From assembly GCA_030537145.1 (NCBI GenBank), contig JAUNON010000001.1:1-57476 (forward strand): a stretch of 57,476 nt of DNA. The letters are read 5' to 3'. Within the stretch, counting starts at the first letter, position 1. Every line of letters begins with the position of its first letter. The notes under the pieces were generated by a model. It worked only from the letters and a program-made list of their open reading frames with translations. It ran no database searches and was not told the DNA's origin. Below are positions 33,809 to 42,034 of the stretch, piece after piece. The stretch is from Lachnospiraceae bacterium (GTDB lineage: Bacteria; Bacillota; Clostridia; Lachnospirales; Lachnospiraceae). The position numbers were made by a program, and so were the translations under genes.

Positions 33809-34405
33809 ATGGGAAGGATATTTTATATAATCGGGAAAAGCGCCACAGGAAAGGATACGATTTATGAGAAGCTGCTGGACAGGGAAGAGCTTGGACTGAA
33901 GCCGCTGATTCCCTATACCACCAGGCCCCTTCGGGCGAAGGAGACAGAAGGGGTGGAATACCACTTTACGGACGAGGCAGGACTGCGGCTGCTGGAGGCT
34001 GCCGGAAAGGTGATCGAGCTGCGGGAATATCAGACGGTACATGGCGTTTGGAAATATTTTACGGTAGATGATGAACATCTCGATCTTGCACATCAGAATT
34101 ATCTGGGCATCGGCGTGCTGGTGTCTTATCAGAAAATACGGGAATATTTTGGGGCGGATCGGGTGATTCCGCTGTATATTCAGGTGGAGGATGGGCTGCG
34201 GCTGGAGCGGGCCCTGAAGCGGGAGCGCAAGCAGGAGCATCCCGGATATGAGGAAATGTGCCGCCGTTTCCTGGCGGATCAGCAGGATTTTTCGGAAGAA
34301 AAGCTGCGGGAGGCAGGAATTCTCCGGCGGTTTTCCAATGACGGAGAGCGGGAAATCTGTATGGAGGAGCTGGCAGAGTATGTGGCGTCTTATGTGACCC
34401 GATGA
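33809..34405 (+). CDS. Guanylate kinase-like P-loop protein
   Basis: 198 aa, guanylate-kinase length and plan. P-loop 'GKSATGKDT' (9-17), 'PLIPYTTRPLRAKETEGVEY' matching the GMP-binding 'yTTR.pR..E..G..Y' block, then 'YFTVDD' and 'QDFSEE'. The loop has Asp where most guanylate kinases have Ser. The regular gmk is usually beside rpoZ/priA, so this is probably a divergent paralogue rather than the housekeeping enzyme. Eighty bases after the decarboxylase on the same strand, and followed by a terminator. Confidence 0.75.
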   Translation: MGRIFYIIGKSATGKDTIYEKLLDREELGLKPLIPYTTRPLRAKETEGVEYHFTDEAGLRLLEAAGKVIELREYQTVHGVWKYFTVDDEHLDLAHQNYLGIGVLVSYQKIREYFGADRVIPLYIQVEDGLRLERALKRERKQEHPGYEEMCRRFLADQQDFSEEKLREAGILRRFSNDGEREICMEELAEYVASYVTR

Positions 34406-34445
34406 GTGTTTTTGAAAGGATGATCTTCGGAATATAAAGGCAGAG

Positions 34446-34494
34446 AGACTTTTATTGCAGCAAACGAGAAATGCTGTAATAAAGGTCTTTTTTT
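34446..34494 (+). terminator. Terminator closing the GH18-decarboxylase unit
   Basis: agacttttattgcagca pairs with tgctgtaataaaggtct, followed by a run of seven T. Nearly the same hairpin occurs at 51430-51476. Confidence 0.92.
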
Positions 34495-34501
34495 GTGATG
34501 T

Positions 34502-34544
34502 AGCTGTTGCAAAATCTCATTTGCAAAGTTCTGTATCCGGCGCA
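34502..34544 (+). repeat. Family A element, right-half fragment
   Basis: 'agctgttgcaaaatctcatt' followed by 'tgcaaagttctgtatccg' matches one half of the element at 4036-4134. It comes eight bases after the terminator. The rest of 34545-34682 is without a gene; it contains ggcattttt inverted against aaaaatgcc (34539-34602). Confidence 0.65.
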
Positions 34545-34682
34545 AAAATGCCTTCTCCCAACAAGATTGAGGGGCAGGAGAGTTGAGATGCCGAAGGCAT
34601 TTTTATTGAATAGGAACCCCAATTTCTCTTTCGTTCGCAAAGAAAAGAGTGTCGAAAATAAAAGAAAACTTTGAAATGTTTC

Positions 34683-34711
34683 TTGACAACCTAAGTTTAC
34701 GTTGATACTAT
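34683..34711 (+). promoter_or_regulatory. Promoter of the polysaccharide operon, related to the one at 47199
   Basis: TTGACA (34683-34688), 17-base spacer, TACTAT (34706-34711), then atgagtatgttgataaagct. Compared with 47199-47252, about four fifths of some 50 bases agree, including 'cttgacaac', 'taagtt', 'ttgata' and 'tatgagt.tgt', but the right arm of the inverted repeat is degraded here. Confidence 0.8.
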
Positions 34712-34790
34712 GAGTATGTTGATAAAGCTGTTTGAAAAAATGAAGGAACCTTGCTGCTTTAGCGTATGAAAGAGCAAAAGAGGAGAAATT

Positions 34791-36128
34791 ATGTCATTTA
34801 GCAGTGCCATTAAGAACAAATTGCGAAAGCTGCTTCCTGTCGATCGCGTTTATCTGGATAATAAATTAAAAAAAATGGAATACCGGTTTCCTGATATAGA
34901 GCTTAGGTTTCAAAATACAGATAATAAGCTTCAAGATATAGATTACAAATTGCAGGGCTTAGAGGATGAGCTTCAGGGATTGGAGGTCCGGCTAAATGGA
35001 ATGGAACAATGTCTTGAGGCGCTGAACCGCTCTTTGAAGGAGTTGAATCAGGGGAAGGCGCTCCAGGAAAAAATCCTTCAGGAGCTTCATTCCGGCAGAC
35101 AGGCGCAGACAGCCGCTATCGGCGGATTGAAGCAATATGTGAACCGGGAATTGCAGCGGCGTGACGATTGGGGAAAGAGGGCTTCGGAAATTCGGCGTAC
35201 CGCAAAGGAGCGTCCCATATGGGTGATTAAATGTCCGGCGCCGGAAGGCGCAATGAGGAATGGTTGGGGGGATTATGCCTACGCGGCCGCTTTAAAACGG
35301 TATCTGGACCGTCTAGGGATCTATACGGTTTTAGATACGAAGGAGGATTGGGATTGCGGGGAAAATGCGGATGTTGTGGTAGCGCTCAGAGGATATTATT
35401 TTTATCGTCCGGACCGCAGGAATAAGAAATGCCTTTACATTATGTGGAACATCAGTCATCCGGATTTGGTGACAACGGAAGAATATGAGCTTTATGATGT
35501 GGTCTGCGTCAGTTCCAGATATTACGCTAAGCAGCTGAAAGAGCGGCTTTCGGTTCCCGTATTTCCTCTTTTACAGTGTACGGATACGGAGCTGTTTTAT
35601 CCGTCCCAGGAGGAAAAGATTTCATACCGATGGGATTATATTTTTGTCGGGAATTCCCGGGGAATAGCCAGAAACTGCATCATGTGGGCGGCAGAGGAGA
35701 AATTGCCGATACATATATGGGGAAATGGATGGAATAAGTTTCTGCCTGGTGATAAGGAGCTTGTGGAGGCCCTTTCGATTGAAAATGACCGGATTCCGGA
35801 GCTGTATCGCTCTGCACGGGTTACGCTGAATGACCATTGGGAGGATATGCTGGAGAAACAATTTGTAAATAATCGTATTTTTGATGCATTGGCCTGCGGC
35901 CTTCCGGTAATCTCAGATGTCAGTCAGGAGCTGCAGGATATTTTCCCGGATGCGGTTTTGTATTATCGGAATAAGGAAGAGTTTCAGAGCTGTATTCGGC
36001 AGATCCAGGACAATTATGAGGAAGTAAAGGGACGTGTTTTGGCCCAATGGGATCTTATTCAGAGGGAATATTCATTTGAAGCCAGAGCCAGAGAACTGGT
36101 TGAAATTGCGGAAGCATACAGACGTTAG
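34791..36128 (+). CDS. Glycosyltransferase with N-terminal coiled coil (CgeB/GT1-like)
   Basis: 445 aa. Residues about 25-115 form heptad-patterned coiled coil ('YKLQGLEDELQGLEVRLNG'). The C-terminal part (about 140-445) is a GT-B-like fold with 'YIFVGNSRG' and the donor-site-like 'RIFDALACGLPVISD' near 360-374, as in CgeB/Glyco_trans_1_2 proteins. It is probably a cytoplasmic enzyme at the membrane that adds sugars to the polymer. The coiled coil may measure, oligomerise or dock to the assembly complex. First gene of the polysaccharide operon; ribosome site AGAGGAG. Confidence 0.82.
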   Translation: MSFSSAIKNKLRKLLPVDRVYLDNKLKKMEYRFPDIELRFQNTDNKLQDIDYKLQGLEDELQGLEVRLNGMEQCLEALNRSLKELNQGKALQEKILQELHSGRQAQTAAIGGLKQYVNRELQRRDDWGKRASEIRRTAKERPIWVIKCPAPEGAMRNGWGDYAYAAALKRYLDRLGIYTVLDTKEDWDCGENADVVVALRGYYFYRPDRRNKKCLYIMWNISHPDLVTTEEYELYDVVCVSSRYYAKQLKERLSVPVFPLLQCTDTELFYPSQEEKISYRWDYIFVGNSRGIARNCIMWAAEEKLPIHIWGNGWNKFLPGDKELVEALSIENDRIPELYRSARVTLNDHWEDMLEKQFVNNRIFDALACGLPVISDVSQELQDIFPDAVLYYRNKEEFQSCIRQIQDNYEEVKGRVLAQWDLIQREYSFEARARELVEIAEAYRR

Positions 36129-36205
36129 AGAAGGATAAGAATACGAAGGATAACAACACGAGCAAAAGGAATACAAACAAAAAAAGTACGAACGGGGAGA
36201 AACGA

Positions 36206-38107
36206 TTGAATCTGCGGGGCAGAATGAGAAGATACAAAAGAATAATTGGAGCAGCCATCATCATTTTGCTTACGGTCTGCATGGAAATCGGGTTTAACTA
36301 TCGTTCCCTTTCGGAAGGATATCAAGAACTGGATCTGAGTCGGTATATGAAAACCGAAGGGACAGGGGAAAATAAAAACTATGTGGTTGAATATCAGCCG
36401 CAGGAGGGATTATTTGTTAAGCAGGTAAAGCTGTGCGGAATATTTTCGGAGGAAACCTATACGATAACCTGTATTGTGCAGAATGAGTTTGGCAGGGAAG
36501 AAGAATATTCGGTGACGGACACCGTACATCCTCTGTTTCAGGAATTCTACACGAATTTAAACCGGCGGGTTACGTCCATACGGATTACACTTCCCTGCAG
36601 CAGCGGTTCCAGGCTGCAGTCGGTAACGATTTCCAATGAAGCGGAGCTGAACAAATACCGGATCGTATTTACAGGTATCGTATTCCTGCTGCTGTACTGT
36701 ATTTTTTTTGAGCCTGTTTTCCGAAAAAAGGCCGAATATTTTTTCTTATTGTTTTCGCTGTCCTTTGGCGGATTATTGCTGTTATACGGACAGCCTCAGT
36801 GCAATGCCTGGGACGAACAGGTGCATTTTCAAACTGCGTATTCGCTGGCTTGCGGAAAAACCGTGGAATGGAGCGAAGCCGCAGAATGGATGAAGGAAGG
36901 AAAGACTGTAAAATGTAATACAAAGGCAGAGTATGCCCAGCTAAGAAAGGCGATGAATGAAAAGGGGGAAACGATTGCCGCAGTGGAGCAGCGGGGGAGC
37001 CTGGGGCTGTGTCATAATTTTATCGGATATTTGCCCAATGCGCTTTTCCTGAAAATCGGTATGTTTCTTGAACTCCCTTTTTCTGAACTGATTCTATTTG
37101 GAAGAATGGGAAATCTGCTGGCCTACAGTTTTGTAATGTTCTGGGCGATCCGGCTGGCGCAAAAGAGAAAATGGTTTTTATTGTTCATTTCCCTGATGCC
37201 CACACCTGTTTTTTTGGCCTGCTCCTACACGTATGACAGTGTTGTGTTTTCTTTTGTAACCCTGGGCGTGGTGCTGTGGGTAAATGAAATGGCGGCTTGC
37301 GAATCCCGCAGCCGGAAAGGGACTTTGCTTCTGTCCCTGCTGCTGATTTTGACAGGCGGCGCAGCTAAGATTGTTTATCTTCCGGTAATACTGATCTGGC
37401 TTATGGCCCCTCAGGTAAAGCAAATGGGCAAAAAAGAAAAAAGGGCTGCGGGGCTTGCGGGACTGACCGTATGCGCAGGAGCGGCGGCGTTTCTTTTTTG
37501 GTATTGGCTGTGGCCCATCCTGAATGGAAGCCGCATATTTGCAGATGTGCGGGGCGGGGAAACGGATATGGCCGGACAACTGTTCTCTATGCTTGCGCAT
37601 CCCTGGGCAAGCATCAAGCTGTTTATAAGAGATATTTTCAGTCTGGATAATTTCCGTAATTCCGGCATAACCGCATATAATCAGTTCTTTGCAGGAAACC
37701 TGCTGTTTTTGAATTATTATCTGCTGGGCGTGATGGGGGATAAGTGGTGTATCGTTCTGCTTCCGGTGATCACCATATTGCTGTTCGTCCGGGAAAAGGA
37801 AGCGGAAGGCCAGAGGCTGTTGGAAAAGAGGCAGCAGCTTTTTGTGCTTCTGATCCTGGCGGCAGTGATTGGGCTGATCTGGCTGTCCATGTATTTGGTG
37901 TTTACTCCTGTGGGCAGTGAACAGATTTCCGGAGTGCAGGCCAGATATTACCTGCCTGTGGTGTATTTTGGAGCTCTGGCCATACAAAACAGAAGCCTGT
38001 ATATCAATGGGGGCGGAGAGGGGATACCGAAGCTGGCTATGGCGGCCGCATTGCTGCTGGAGACGGTTTCTGTGTATGACTTTCTGCTAAAGGGCAGGTT
38101 GTCCTGA
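36206..38107 (+). CDS. DUF2142 family polytopic membrane protein (GT-C-like)
   Basis: 633 aa. A first membrane segment (about 12-28), a soluble beta-rich part (about 30-150), then about ten membrane segments. 'CNAWDEQVHFQTAYSLA' near residue 200 is the acidic loop typical of DUF2142 and resembles the catalytic first loop of GT-C enzymes. Its place beside a DPM1-like enzyme and a DUF2304 protein supports use of a polyprenyl-phosphate sugar on the outer face. The start is uncertain: TTG at 36206 (GGGGAGA upstream) or ATG at 36224. Confidence 0.78.
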   Translation: MNLRGRMRRYKRIIGAAIIILLTVCMEIGFNYRSLSEGYQELDLSRYMKTEGTGENKNYVVEYQPQEGLFVKQVKLCGIFSEETYTITCIVQNEFGREEEYSVTDTVHPLFQEFYTNLNRRVTSIRITLPCSSGSRLQSVTISNEAELNKYRIVFTGIVFLLLYCIFFEPVFRKKAEYFFLLFSLSFGGLLLLYGQPQCNAWDEQVHFQTAYSLACGKTVEWSEAAEWMKEGKTVKCNTKAEYAQLRKAMNEKGETIAAVEQRGSLGLCHNFIGYLPNALFLKIGMFLELPFSELILFGRMGNLLAYSFVMFWAIRLAQKRKWFLLFISLMPTPVFLACSYTYDSVVFSFVTLGVVLWVNEMAACESRSRKGTLLLSLLLILTGGAAKIVYLPVILIWLMAPQVKQMGKKEKRAAGLAGLTVCAGAAAFLFWYWLWPILNGSRIFADVRGGETDMAGQLFSMLAHPWASIKLFIRDIFSLDNFRNSGITAYNQFFAGNLLFLNYYLLGVMGDKWCIVLLPVITILLFVREKEAEGQRLLEKRQQLFVLLILAAVIGLIWLSMYLVFTPVGSEQISGVQARYYLPVVYFGALAIQNRSLYINGGGEGIPKLAMAAALLLETVSVYDFLLKGRLS

Positions 38108-38114
38108 TTTTACG

Positions 38115-38182
38115 TAACAGTTCAGCCCAGGGATTTGCACTGGTTGCAAAGCCCGTAAGAACAAGTGACGGTTGAACTGTTA
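38115..38182 (+). repeat. Family B palindromic element, complete copy
   Basis: Perfect 10-bp ends taacagttca / tgaactgtta enclose 'cccagggatttgcac', 'ttgcaaagcccgtaagaac' and 'aagtgacgg'. 68 bp, inside the polysaccharide operon between the DUF2142 and DPM1-like genes. It has no T-run, so it is not an obvious terminator. The other copy is at 6867-6931. Confidence 0.8.
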
Positions 38183-38206
38183 TGATTTTACGGATATAAG
38201 GGGCGG

Positions 38207-38899
38207 ATGAATTTGAAATTGTTGATTCTCATTCCTGCTTATAACGAAGCGGAGAATATTGAACGGGTGGTAACTCATTTAACAGAGAATTACCCACAGT
38301 ATGATTATGTAGTGATCAATGACGGCTCCACGGATGCTACGAGAAAAATCTGCGCCAGAAACCAGTATCATTTTCTGGATCTTCCGCTGAACCTGGGATT
38401 ATCCGGGGCAATCAAAGGCGGGATGCGCTACGCAAATTATTATGGATATGATTACGTGCTTCAACTGGATGGAGACGGACAGCATGATCCCAGGTACATA
38501 GAGGATATGGTACGGGAGATGGAAAAAACGAACTGTGATATCGTCATTGGTTCCCGGTTTAAAGAGGAGAATAAACCGTTTTCCTCCCGCATGATCGGCA
38601 GCCAGATTTTGACGGCCGCAATCTGGGTGACGACCAGGGGAAGCTACATCAGCGATGTAACCTCCGGGATGCGCCTGTTTAATAAAAAGATGATCAAACG
38701 CTTTGGATACGATATGCATTACGGCCCGGAGCCGGATACGCTGGCGTATCTGCTGAATTGCGGCATTCAGATACGGGAGGTTCCGGTACAGATGCATGAA
38801 CGTATCGCCGGAACCAGTTATCTGGATTTTAAAAATTCAGTCTGGTATATGATGAAAATGTTGTTTTCAATCCTGCTGTTTCAATGGTTTCGCAAGTAA
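38207..38899 (+). CDS. DPM1-like GT2 glycosyltransferase (polyprenyl-phosphate sugar synthase)
   Basis: 230 aa. 'LLILIPAYNEAENIERVV', 'INDGSTDAT', the metal-binding 'LDGDGQHDP' (about 88-96) and 'SGMRLFNKKM' match dolichol-phosphate-mannose-synthase-like GT2 enzymes. They transfer a sugar from a nucleotide donor to polyprenyl phosphate at the cytoplasmic face. No membrane domain of its own; the next gene, DUF2304, is the typical membrane partner (GacI-GacJ in group A Streptococcus). The sugar is unknown. Confidence 0.88.
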   Translation: MNLKLLILIPAYNEAENIERVVTHLTENYPQYDYVVINDGSTDATRKICARNQYHFLDLPLNLGLSGAIKGGMRYANYYGYDYVLQLDGDGQHDPRYIEDMVREMEKTNCDIVIGSRFKEENKPFSSRMIGSQILTAAIWVTTRGSYISDVTSGMRLFNKKMIKRFGYDMHYGPEPDTLAYLLNCGIQIREVPVQMHERIAGTSYLDFKNSVWYMMKMLFSILLFQWFRK

Positions 38900-38911
38900 T
38901 GGGGAGGAATT

Positions 38912-39325
38912 ATGTCGGATACGTTACGGATTTTACTTTTCTTTTCCGCACTGGCAACAGGCGGCTGGATTCTTTATAAAATCCGAAAATTGCAGGTAAA
39001 AATGCAGGATGCCATTTTTTGGGTAGTCTTTGCCATCATTCTTTTTGTGATGGGTGTATTCCCCAAAATATGCTACTGGCTGACGGATCTTCTTGGGATC
39101 ATGTCGCCTGCCAACCTGATTTTTTTAGTGGTGATCTTTCTTTTGATGGAAAAGGTTTTTACACTGTCTATTATCGTATCCCAGTTGGAGGAAAAGGTTT
39201 CCATTCTTTCCATCGAGCTTGCGCTGCGTTCCAATGGAGAGAGAAGGAATGGGGACCGGCTTAAGGAGGAAAACAGAGACCAAAAGGGGAAAGAGGATGA
39301 GAAGCATCTGGAAGGAAACGTATGA
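38912..39325 (+). CDS. DUF2304 family membrane protein (GacJ-like)
   Basis: 137 aa. Three hydrophobic segments ('TLRILLFFSALATGGWILYK', 'AIFWVVFAIILFVMGVF', 'ANLIFLVVIFLLMEKVF') then a charged tail with a short coiled coil ('VSQLEEKVSILSIELAL'). DUF2304 proteins bind and activate adjacent DPM1-like glycosyltransferases. Twelve bases after that gene; ribosome site GGGGAGG. Its end overlaps the next gene by 29 bases. Confidence 0.87.
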   Translation: MSDTLRILLFFSALATGGWILYKIRKLQVKMQDAIFWVVFAIILFVMGVFPKICYWLTDLLGIMSPANLIFLVVIFLLMEKVFTLSIIVSQLEEKVSILSIELALRSNGERRNGDRLKEENRDQKGKEDEKHLEGNV

Positions 39326-40109
39326 TAAAAATGCACACACCTTCGTTGTCTGCGCATATGGGGACAGTCCCTATTTAGAAGAATGCGTCTGCTCGCTTCT
39401 GGCGCAGAAGGTGAAAACACGGATACTGGTTTCCACCTCAACCCCCACGGATTCCATTGCTTCTCTGGCTCATACATATCAGCTTCCGCTTTTTATCAAC
39501 CGGGGAGATACCGGGCTGGGCGGAGACTGGAATTTTGCAATGCGGTGTTCCGAAACGCCGTTGGTAACTCTGGCCCATCAGGATGATCGGTATGAGGAAA
39601 ATTATACAGAGCGTGTGCTGACGGTTTTAAATGCCTGCCGTCATCCTTTGCTTGCTTTTACGGATTATTATGAGCTGCGGGACGGACAGCGGGTGGAATC
39701 GAACCATCTTCTGAGGGTGAAACGGCGGATGCTTTTGCCCATGCAGGTTCCGTTTTTTTGGAAGAGCCGCTTTCTGCGCAGACGGATCCTTTCTCTGGGA
39801 AATCCGATCTGCTGTCCTTCGGTGACGTTGGTAAAGGAAAATCTCCCGGAGTTTGTTTTCACAAATAGTATGAAGAGTAACCTTGACTGGCAGGCGTGGG
39901 AGGAGATTTCCCGTAAAAAGGGTGAGTTTGCCTATGTACCAAGTCCATGTATGGAACACCGGATTCATTTCGATTCGGCTACCTCCCGGGTGTTGAAAAC
40001 GGACGGCCGTTGGGAGGAGGATCTTCAGGTTCTGAGAAGATTTTGGCCGGAGGGAATTGCCAGGCGGATCGAAGGCGTTTACCGGAAAGCGGAGAGGTCC
40101 AACGAATGA
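39297..40109 (+). CDS. GT2-type glycosyltransferase
   Basis: 270 aa. 'FVVCAYGDSPYLEECVCSLL' and 'AHQDDRYEENYTERVL' (QDD in place of DxD) show a GT-A fold of the GT2 family. Start at 39297 with AAGGGGAAAGAGG, overlapping the DUF2304 gene, which suggests coupled translation. The acceptor and sugar are unknown; probably a step in polymer backbone or branch synthesis. Confidence 0.82.
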   Translation: MRSIWKETYDKNAHTFVVCAYGDSPYLEECVCSLLAQKVKTRILVSTSTPTDSIASLAHTYQLPLFINRGDTGLGGDWNFAMRCSETPLVTLAHQDDRYEENYTERVLTVLNACRHPLLAFTDYYELRDGQRVESNHLLRVKRRMLLPMQVPFFWKSRFLRRRILSLGNPICCPSVTLVKENLPEFVFTNSMKSNLDWQAWEEISRKKGEFAYVPSPCMEHRIHFDSATSRVLKTDGRWEEDLQVLRRFWPEGIARRIEGVYRKAERSNE

Positions 40110-40128
40110 AAGTAAGGAGAAAAAAGTT

Positions 40129-41112
40129 ATGCCGGAAGTGTCGGTGATTATTCCTGTTTATAATAATGAAAAATTTGTGGAAAAATGCGTTCGCTCCGTA
40201 ATGGGGCAGAGCTTCGGGGATCTGGAAATTATCGTTGTGGATGACGGAAGTACGGACCAAAGCGGGAGAATCCTGAAGAGGCTGGCAAAGGAGGATAAAC
40301 GGATCCGCCTGATTACCCAGGAAAACAAAGGCGTATCGGAGGCAAGAAACCTGGGGCTTGACGCTGCTATGGGCAGATATTTGACCTTTGTGGACGGGGA
40401 TGATTACATCGGCAGGGACTATATCAGAAGGCTGTACCATTTTGCGGAGCAGCATAAGACGCAGATGCTGATCTGCGGTTTCACGTATGTGGATGAGCAG
40501 GGGAACATTCTGGAGCGTGTCATACCGGAGGATTACCGGCGCCTGGAAAGAGAGGAGTGGGCCCTGCGCATTTCTGCCGTATGGTCCCATTTTTACAGGA
40601 GGGAGATCTGGGAAACCTATGGCATACGGTTTCGGGCAGGGGAACGGGGGGAGGATATGCCGGTTTCTCTGTTTTTTAGCGCTGTGTGCCGCCGGATTGC
40701 AGTACTGGATCATGCGGGATATTTTTATGTGCGGCATCCTTCCTCCGGGGTACACGCCCTCAGAGGGCTGAAATATGACAGGCTTCCCTATGAGGCACTG
40801 GAGGAAACCATTCAGAAAATCCGGACGGTGGGATGCGCCAACGGCCGGGACTTTTATGAATTATTCGTTCTGCGCATTCTGGCGGTCTGTTTTTTCCGAT
40901 TCGTGCCCGGCGCGTCAAGAGATAAGAAAAAGGAGCTTTGCGGCTACATTGTACGGATTTTGGACACCTATTTTCCCCGGTATTATAAAAACAAAAGGGC
41001 ACGGCTGTTTTCAGATACCCAGCTTCCGTTTCTCCAGAAAGCGGCAGTGAAGGCGTTCGTCCTGCTGGTAAGAACCAGGGGAATTTATCCGGCGGCGATG
41101 TTGATGAAATAA
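40129..41112 (+). CDS. GT2 family glycosyltransferase
   Basis: 327 aa. A standard GT2 domain: 'VSVIIPVYNNEKFVEKCVRS', 'VDDGSTDQSG', 'NKGVSEARNLGL' and the metal-binding 'TFVDGDDYI'. C-terminal helical part with basic residues for membrane contact. Start at 40129 with AAGGAGA. Nineteen bases after the previous gene. Confidence 0.9.
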   Translation: MPEVSVIIPVYNNEKFVEKCVRSVMGQSFGDLEIIVVDDGSTDQSGRILKRLAKEDKRIRLITQENKGVSEARNLGLDAAMGRYLTFVDGDDYIGRDYIRRLYHFAEQHKTQMLICGFTYVDEQGNILERVIPEDYRRLEREEWALRISAVWSHFYRREIWETYGIRFRAGERGEDMPVSLFFSAVCRRIAVLDHAGYFYVRHPSSGVHALRGLKYDRLPYEALEETIQKIRTVGCANGRDFYELFVLRILAVCFFRFVPGASRDKKKELCGYIVRILDTYFPRYYKNKRARLFSDTQLPFLQKAAVKAFVLLVRTRGIYPAAMLMK

Positions 41113-41143
41113 AGATGGAGCGGCGGTTTGCCGCAGGAGAGAT

Positions 41144-42034
41144 ATGGAACTCGTAAGCTTTGTGATTTTACATTTCAGAGACAAAAAAATAACGGACGAT
41201 TGTGTAAGATCGATTTTACGGATGGAACGGCAGGAGCAGATCCGAATCGTGATCGTGGATAATGATATCAGCCGGGAGGAAGAAAAGCGAAGGAGGCTTT
41301 TCGATATCTATCGGGACGATCCCCGTATCTTTGTCCTCCCAATCCGTGAAAACGGCGGTTTCTCCTATGCGAATAATCAGGGCTACCGTTTTGCACGGGA
41401 AACCTTAAGGGTTTCCTGGATCGTTGTTTTAAATAATGATATTCAGTTCCGGCAGCCGGATTTTCTGCGGCTTATGAAAGAAAGCTACGAAAGGCATCCC
41501 TGCCATGTGCTGGGTCCGGATATTATCTGCCCGGAAACCGGGAGACATCAAAACCCCATGGCGGTGCGCCTGCGCACCAGACGGGAAGCGGAAGCCACCG
41601 TGCGCAGGAACCGATGGGCACTGCGGTTTTATCCGGCCGCCTATCCGGCCGCCAGCCTGCAGATGAAAAGAATTGAAAAACGCAATCGGCGGCAGGAAAA
41701 AGAAAACAGGAAGTTTTATGGGGAGGCGCAAAAAGGGATCGTTCCATTTGGCGCATGCCTGATTTTTACCCCCGATTTTGTGCGGATGGAACCCCTGGCT
41801 TTTGACCCGGAAACACGGTTTTTTTATGAAGAATACATTCTGGCATACCGATGCAGAAAAAAAGGATACCAAATTGTTTATGACCCGGCGCTTTGTGTAT
41901 TCCATAAGGGCAGCTCTGAAATGAATAAGACGTTTCAGGAAAAGTCAAAAAGGCTCCGGTTTCGGATGGAAAGAACCGCAGAAGCATGTGAGGTTTACCT
42001 GAAGCTATTGCAGGAGGATCAGGATGGAATATAA
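41144..42034 (+). CDS. GT2 family glycosyltransferase (rhamnosyltransferase-like)
   Basis: 296 aa. 'VSFVILHFRDKKITDDCVRS', 'NGGFSYANNQGYRFA' and 'VVLNNDIQFRQPDFL' (NND in the DxD position) are typical of the WcaE/rhamnosyltransferase-like GT2 group. 'FFYEEYILAYRCRKKGYQ' is the acceptor-side EDhDL-type segment. It overlaps the Wzm gene by 11 bases, linking synthesis and export. The sugar assignment is only by resemblance. Confidence 0.88.
   Translation: MELVSFVILHFRDKKITDDCVRSILRMERQEQIRIVIVDNDISREEEKRRRLFDIYRDDPRIFVLPIRENGGFSYANNQGYRFARETLRVSWIVVLNNDIQFRQPDFLRLMKESYERHPCHVLGPDIICPETGRHQNPMAVRLRTRREAEATVRRNRWALRFYPAAYPAASLQMKRIEKRNRRQEKENRKFYGEAQKGIVPFGACLIFTPDFVRMEPLAFDPETRFFYEEYILAYRCRKKGYQIVYDPALCVFHKGSSEMNKTFQEKSKRLRFRMERTAEACEVYLKLLQEDQDGI

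Noticed and set aside
34446..34544. Insertion sequence remnants at the block edge
   Set aside because: No transposase fragment or target-site duplication could be recognised; only the short repeats are supported.
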